Shown here one piece after another: positions 6,392 to 7,657 of a DNA stretch of 7,657 bases. Numbering within the stretch: position 1 is the stretch's first letter; each line of letters begins with the position of its first letter. The translations under genes were made by a program, and so were the position numbers. The notes beneath the pieces are model-generated. The model worked only from the letters and a program-made list of their open reading frames with translations, made no database searches and was not told the DNA's origin. The stretch is from an uncultured Clostridiaceae bacterium (GTDB lineage Bacteria; Bacillota; Clostridia; Lachnospirales; Lachnospiraceae), in contig CAUCBQ010000098.1 of NCBI GenBank assembly GCA_958441075.1, positions 1 to 7,657 on the forward strand, in the 5' to 3' direction.

Positions 6392-6427
6392 AGCCTGACA
6401 GGATGAGGATTCTGTTGGGCTTTTTTT
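6392..6427 (+). terminator. Intrinsic terminator ending the spoIIIA operon
   Basis: The arms AGCCTGACAG (6392-6401) and CTGTTGGGCT (6412-6421) pair over 10 positions, including two adjacent G-T wobbles, around a 10-base loop. They are followed by a run of seven T (6421-6427). It lies 30 bases after the spoIIIAH stop and marks the end of the sporulation operon. Confidence 0.88.
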
Positions 6428-6459
6428 GTGTATGCGGCGTTTATATTATCAGCGAATAA

Positions 6460-6690
6460 GGGTATACTCGCTCCAACCGCTGTCTTGTGAGGGGATTTCT
6501 GATATGGTATACTGATAACAGTAAAGTTAGAGGTGAAATTAAAGAGTTTTATTACCTTGGCAGAATGACGGTAACAGGAGCTGTGAAAGAATTTGTAATG
6601 CCAAATACGGATAAAACAGCAGTTGAGATCGAGTGGGCATTGGACACCCCGGTAAGAGAAGATATTTACGAATATATAGTGAAAGGATAA
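6460..6690 (+). pseudogene. Remnant resembling the C-terminus of a DUF3427 (helicase-type) protein
   Basis: The frame is open from just after a TAA at 6457 to the TAA at 6688-6690. The last part reads FYYLGRMTVTG, then DKTAVEIEWALDTPVREDIYEYIV, which resembles the ending of DUF3427 domains found at the C-terminus of some DEAD/DEAH helicase-nuclease proteins (from memory of the family pattern, not a search). Such proteins run to many hundreds of residues, so almost all of the gene is missing; the part before about 6530 (GYTRSNRCLVRG) looks unrelated. A GTG at 6487 would give 67 residues, but no ribosome binding site precedes it; the first ATG in frame is at 6565. It ends 12 bases before the NUDIX gene, suggesting a former two-gene unit. 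It might instead be a genuine short gene, but that is less likely. Confidence 0.55.
6485..6513 (+). promoter_or_regulatory. Candidate vegetative promoter before the NUDIX gene
   Basis: TTGTGA (6485-6490) and TATACT (6508-6513) are separated by 17 bases, with TG one base before the -10 (extended -10). The NUDIX gene at 6703 has no nearer promoter that I can see, so its message probably starts here and runs through the DUF3427 remnant. A second TATACT at 6463-6468 with a poor -35 is a weaker alternative. Confidence 0.4.
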
Positions 6691-6702
6691 TAAAAAGATA
6701 AA

Positions 6703-7098
6703 ATGAAGACAATTAAAGTAGTAGCAGCAATTATTGTGGATAATAATAAAGTATTTGCAACACAGCGCGGTTATGGTGAATTCAAAGATGGATGGGAGTT
6801 TCCGGGAGGGAAAATTGAACTAAATGAAGCGCCGGAGGATGCAGTTATCAGAGAAATTAAAGAAGAACTGGATACAGAAGTTGAGGTAATTGAACTGTTG
6901 GATACAGTTGAGTATGATTACCCCAAATTTCATTTATCAATGGATTGTTTCATATGCAGGATTAAATCGGGCGATCTGGTTTTGAAAGAGCATGAGTCGG
7001 CTGCATGGCTGACGAGGGATACAATAAACAGCGTGGACTGGCTGCCGGCGGATCGGGGATTGATTCCTTTGATTGAGGAACGGTTATTTGGAAGATAG
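6703..7098 (+). CDS. NUDIX hydrolase, (deoxy)nucleoside triphosphate pyrophosphohydrolase
   Basis: This 131-residue MutT-type protein is predicted to hydrolyse a nucleoside triphosphate (perhaps an oxidised or otherwise non-standard one) to the monophosphate and pyrophosphate in the cytoplasm. The NUDIX box runs from Gly36 to about residue 58: G(x5)E at 36-42, seven residues, then REIKEEL (50-56). The metal-binding glutamates E51, E54 and E55 are present. The usual glycine near the end of the box is Asp57, a change I believe is common in this subgroup. Upstream, WEFPGGK is typical of the MutT fold, and YDYPKFHLSMDCF and WLPAD are characteristic of this subgroup. The ribosome binding site is weak (AAAGGA at 6682-6687, overlapping the end of the preceding remnant). 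The gene is intact and full length; the exact substrate cannot be read from sequence. Confidence 0.9.
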   Translation: MKTIKVVAAIIVDNNKVFATQRGYGEFKDGWEFPGGKIELNEAPEDAVIREIKEELDTEVEVIELLDTVEYDYPKFHLSMDCFICRIKSGDLVLKEHESAAWLTRDTINSVDWLPADRGLIPLIEERLFGR

Positions 7099-7180
7099 GC
7101 AGAATGGGGAGAAGAATAGATGTGTAATATTATATAAAGGGAATAGCGTGAATAATAGCTTTTCCATTGCTCTTTGAGTA

Positions 7181-7208
7181 AAAGCTCCAGAAATTCTGGA
7201 GCTTTTTT
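7181..7208 (+). terminator. Intrinsic terminator after the NUDIX gene
   Basis: AAAGCTCCAG (7181-7190) pairs perfectly with CTGGAGCTTT (7196-7205) around a 5-base loop, and the T run extends to 7208. It is 83 bases after the NUDIX stop. The upstream AGCTTTT (7157-7163) could compete for the 5' arm, see findings. Confidence 0.88.
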
Positions 7209-7343
7209 GCGTTTGCACTCCATGGGCGCATTTTAATGTGTTAAAATTCTGAATACGCCTAAGCAACAAGGAAGTATATAGCTGAATAACGAGGGAGTTC
7301 AGTGTGAAGTAAAATCTGAAAGAAAATTGAGTTCAGAAGGATT

Positions 7344-7385
7344 TGCAATGATTTAAAATGAAAAATAGAAAATAAAATCATTGCA
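7344..7385. repeat. 11-bp perfect inverted repeat upstream of the HTH gene
   Basis: TGCAATGATTT (7344-7354) and AAATCATTGCA (7375-7385) are perfect reverse complements separated by 20 AT-rich bases. The repeat lies just upstream of the candidate promoter at 7409-7437. It could be an operator for a dimeric regulator or a stem-loop; there is no T run directly after it, so it is not a terminator. Confidence 0.6.
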
Positions 7386-7408
7386 GAAAATTGTGAAATT
7401 CTTTAATA

Positions 7409-7437
7409 TTGTAGAAAATATATGGATAATTTATAAT
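7409..7437 (+). promoter_or_regulatory. Candidate vegetative promoter of the HTH gene
   Basis: TATAAT (7432-7437) is a perfect -10 and TTGTAG (7409-7414) a partial -35, separated by 17 bases. It is followed by a leader of about 40 bases and the ATG at 7486. In such AT-rich DNA a good -10 can occur by chance, so this is moderate. Confidence 0.45.
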
Positions 7438-7485
7438 AAAAACGAACAAAGTAATTGAGGTTGCTTTGAGGTGGGAGTAAAAAAT

Positions 7486-7632
7486 ATGGTAAATTTAACG
7501 AAGAGACAGGAAGCGGTTTTATATTATATACTGGAAAGTAAAAATAAAATATCTATTAAAAAAATTGCTTCAGTTTACCAGGTTAGTGAACGAACAATCT
7601 ATTATGATTGTTTCCTATTAGGAACGCTGTAA
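7486..7632 (+). pseudogene. HTH regulator N-terminus, apparently disrupted after the recognition helix
   Basis: The frame encodes 48 residues beginning MVNLTKRQEAVLYYILESK, followed by a helix-turn-helix (ISIKKIASVYQVSERTIYYD). This is the pattern seen at the N-terminus of HTH_11/BglG-MtlR-type (PRD) regulators. Proteins of that kind normally continue after the 'RTIxYD' residues with a helix and large regulatory domains. Here the sequence turns to CFLLGTL and a stop at 7630-7632. Neither other frame restores the family pattern: one stops at TAG within 7611-7624 and the other stops at once. The ribosome binding site GAGGTGGGAG (7468-7477) and promoter look functional. Either the gene is cut by an insertion near 7608 or it is naturally a tiny HTH protein; disruption is more likely. 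Confidence 0.6.
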
Positions 7633-7657
7633 ATACAAGGCTTTTCGGAGCCTACGA
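7612..7657. other. Possible edge of an inserted element at the window end
   Basis: TTCCTA-T-TAGGAA (7612-7624) is a perfect palindrome with 6-base arms, immediately after the point where the HTH gene loses its family pattern. A second small stem, AGGCT/AGCCT (7638-7642 with 7649-7653), follows. The reverse strand is open from the window end into RLRKALYLQRS and double stops (TAA, TAG) inside the palindrome, as would fit the 3' end of a minus-strand gene such as a transposase or integrase. At under 50 bases, no family can be named. Confidence 0.25.

Larger units (their letters stand above)
7099..7485. other. 387-base AT-rich intergenic region without a gene
   Basis: No convincing coding sequence was found on either strand. 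It contains a terminator for the NUDIX gene (7181-7208), a small inverted repeat TTTTAA-TGTG-TTAAAA (7231-7246), an 11-base inverted repeat (7344-7385), a promoter candidate (7409-7437) and a ribosome binding site (GAGGTGGGAG, 7468-7477) for the HTH gene. The composition drops to 10 G/C in the 60 bases 7381-7440. The remaining parts show nothing that I recognise. Confidence 0.7.

Noticed and set aside
6930..7269. Minus-strand open frames over the NUDIX 3' end and the following gap
   Set aside because: They run through the terminator hairpin and show no family features or ribosome binding sites.

Overview
This window comes from an endospore-forming member of the Bacillota, most likely class Clostridia. 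The style of the SpoIIIA proteins and the companion muramidase suggests a Lachnospiraceae-like anaerobe, but that family-level placement is inference. From position 1 to 6361 all genes read on the + strand and form a spoIIIA sporulation operon: spoIIIAA (missing its 5' part at the window edge), spoIIIAB, AC, AD, AE, AF and AG, then a GH25 muramidase gene, then spoIIIAH. A clear intrinsic terminator closes the unit at 6392-6427.

The SpoIIIA proteins build the mother-cell half of the channel ('feeding tube') that joins mother cell and forespore during engulfment. SpoIIIAA is the cytoplasmic ATPase. AB, AC, AD and AE are membrane parts. AF, AG and AH carry ring-building domains that face the intermembrane space, and AH binds forespore SpoIIQ. 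The local novelty is an extra gene between AG and AH: a GH25 lysozyme with C-terminal wall-binding repeats but no signal peptide. Sigma-E-like promoter candidates lie just before this gene and just before spoIIIAH. SpoIIIAH also has an unusually long acidic linker that contains a 36-bp tandem repeat.

From about 6428 onward the sequence changes character. Base composition falls from GC-rich in parts of the operon (40 G/C in 601-660) to very AT-rich (10 G/C in 7381-7440). This part holds a 5'-truncated remnant resembling the C-terminus of a DUF3427 (helicase-type) protein, an intact NUDIX (deoxy)nucleoside-triphosphate pyrophosphohydrolase, a strong terminator, and 387 bases without a gene. That gap carries inverted repeats and a vegetative-type promoter. 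Last comes a small HTH regulator that starts well but loses its family pattern after the helix-turn-helix and stops at 7632. The last 50 or so bases contain two small palindromes and may be the edge of an inserted element.

Overall, a conserved sporulation core with one embedded cell-wall hydrolase borders a decaying accessory segment. No CRISPR array, tRNA, rRNA or complete mobile element was seen.
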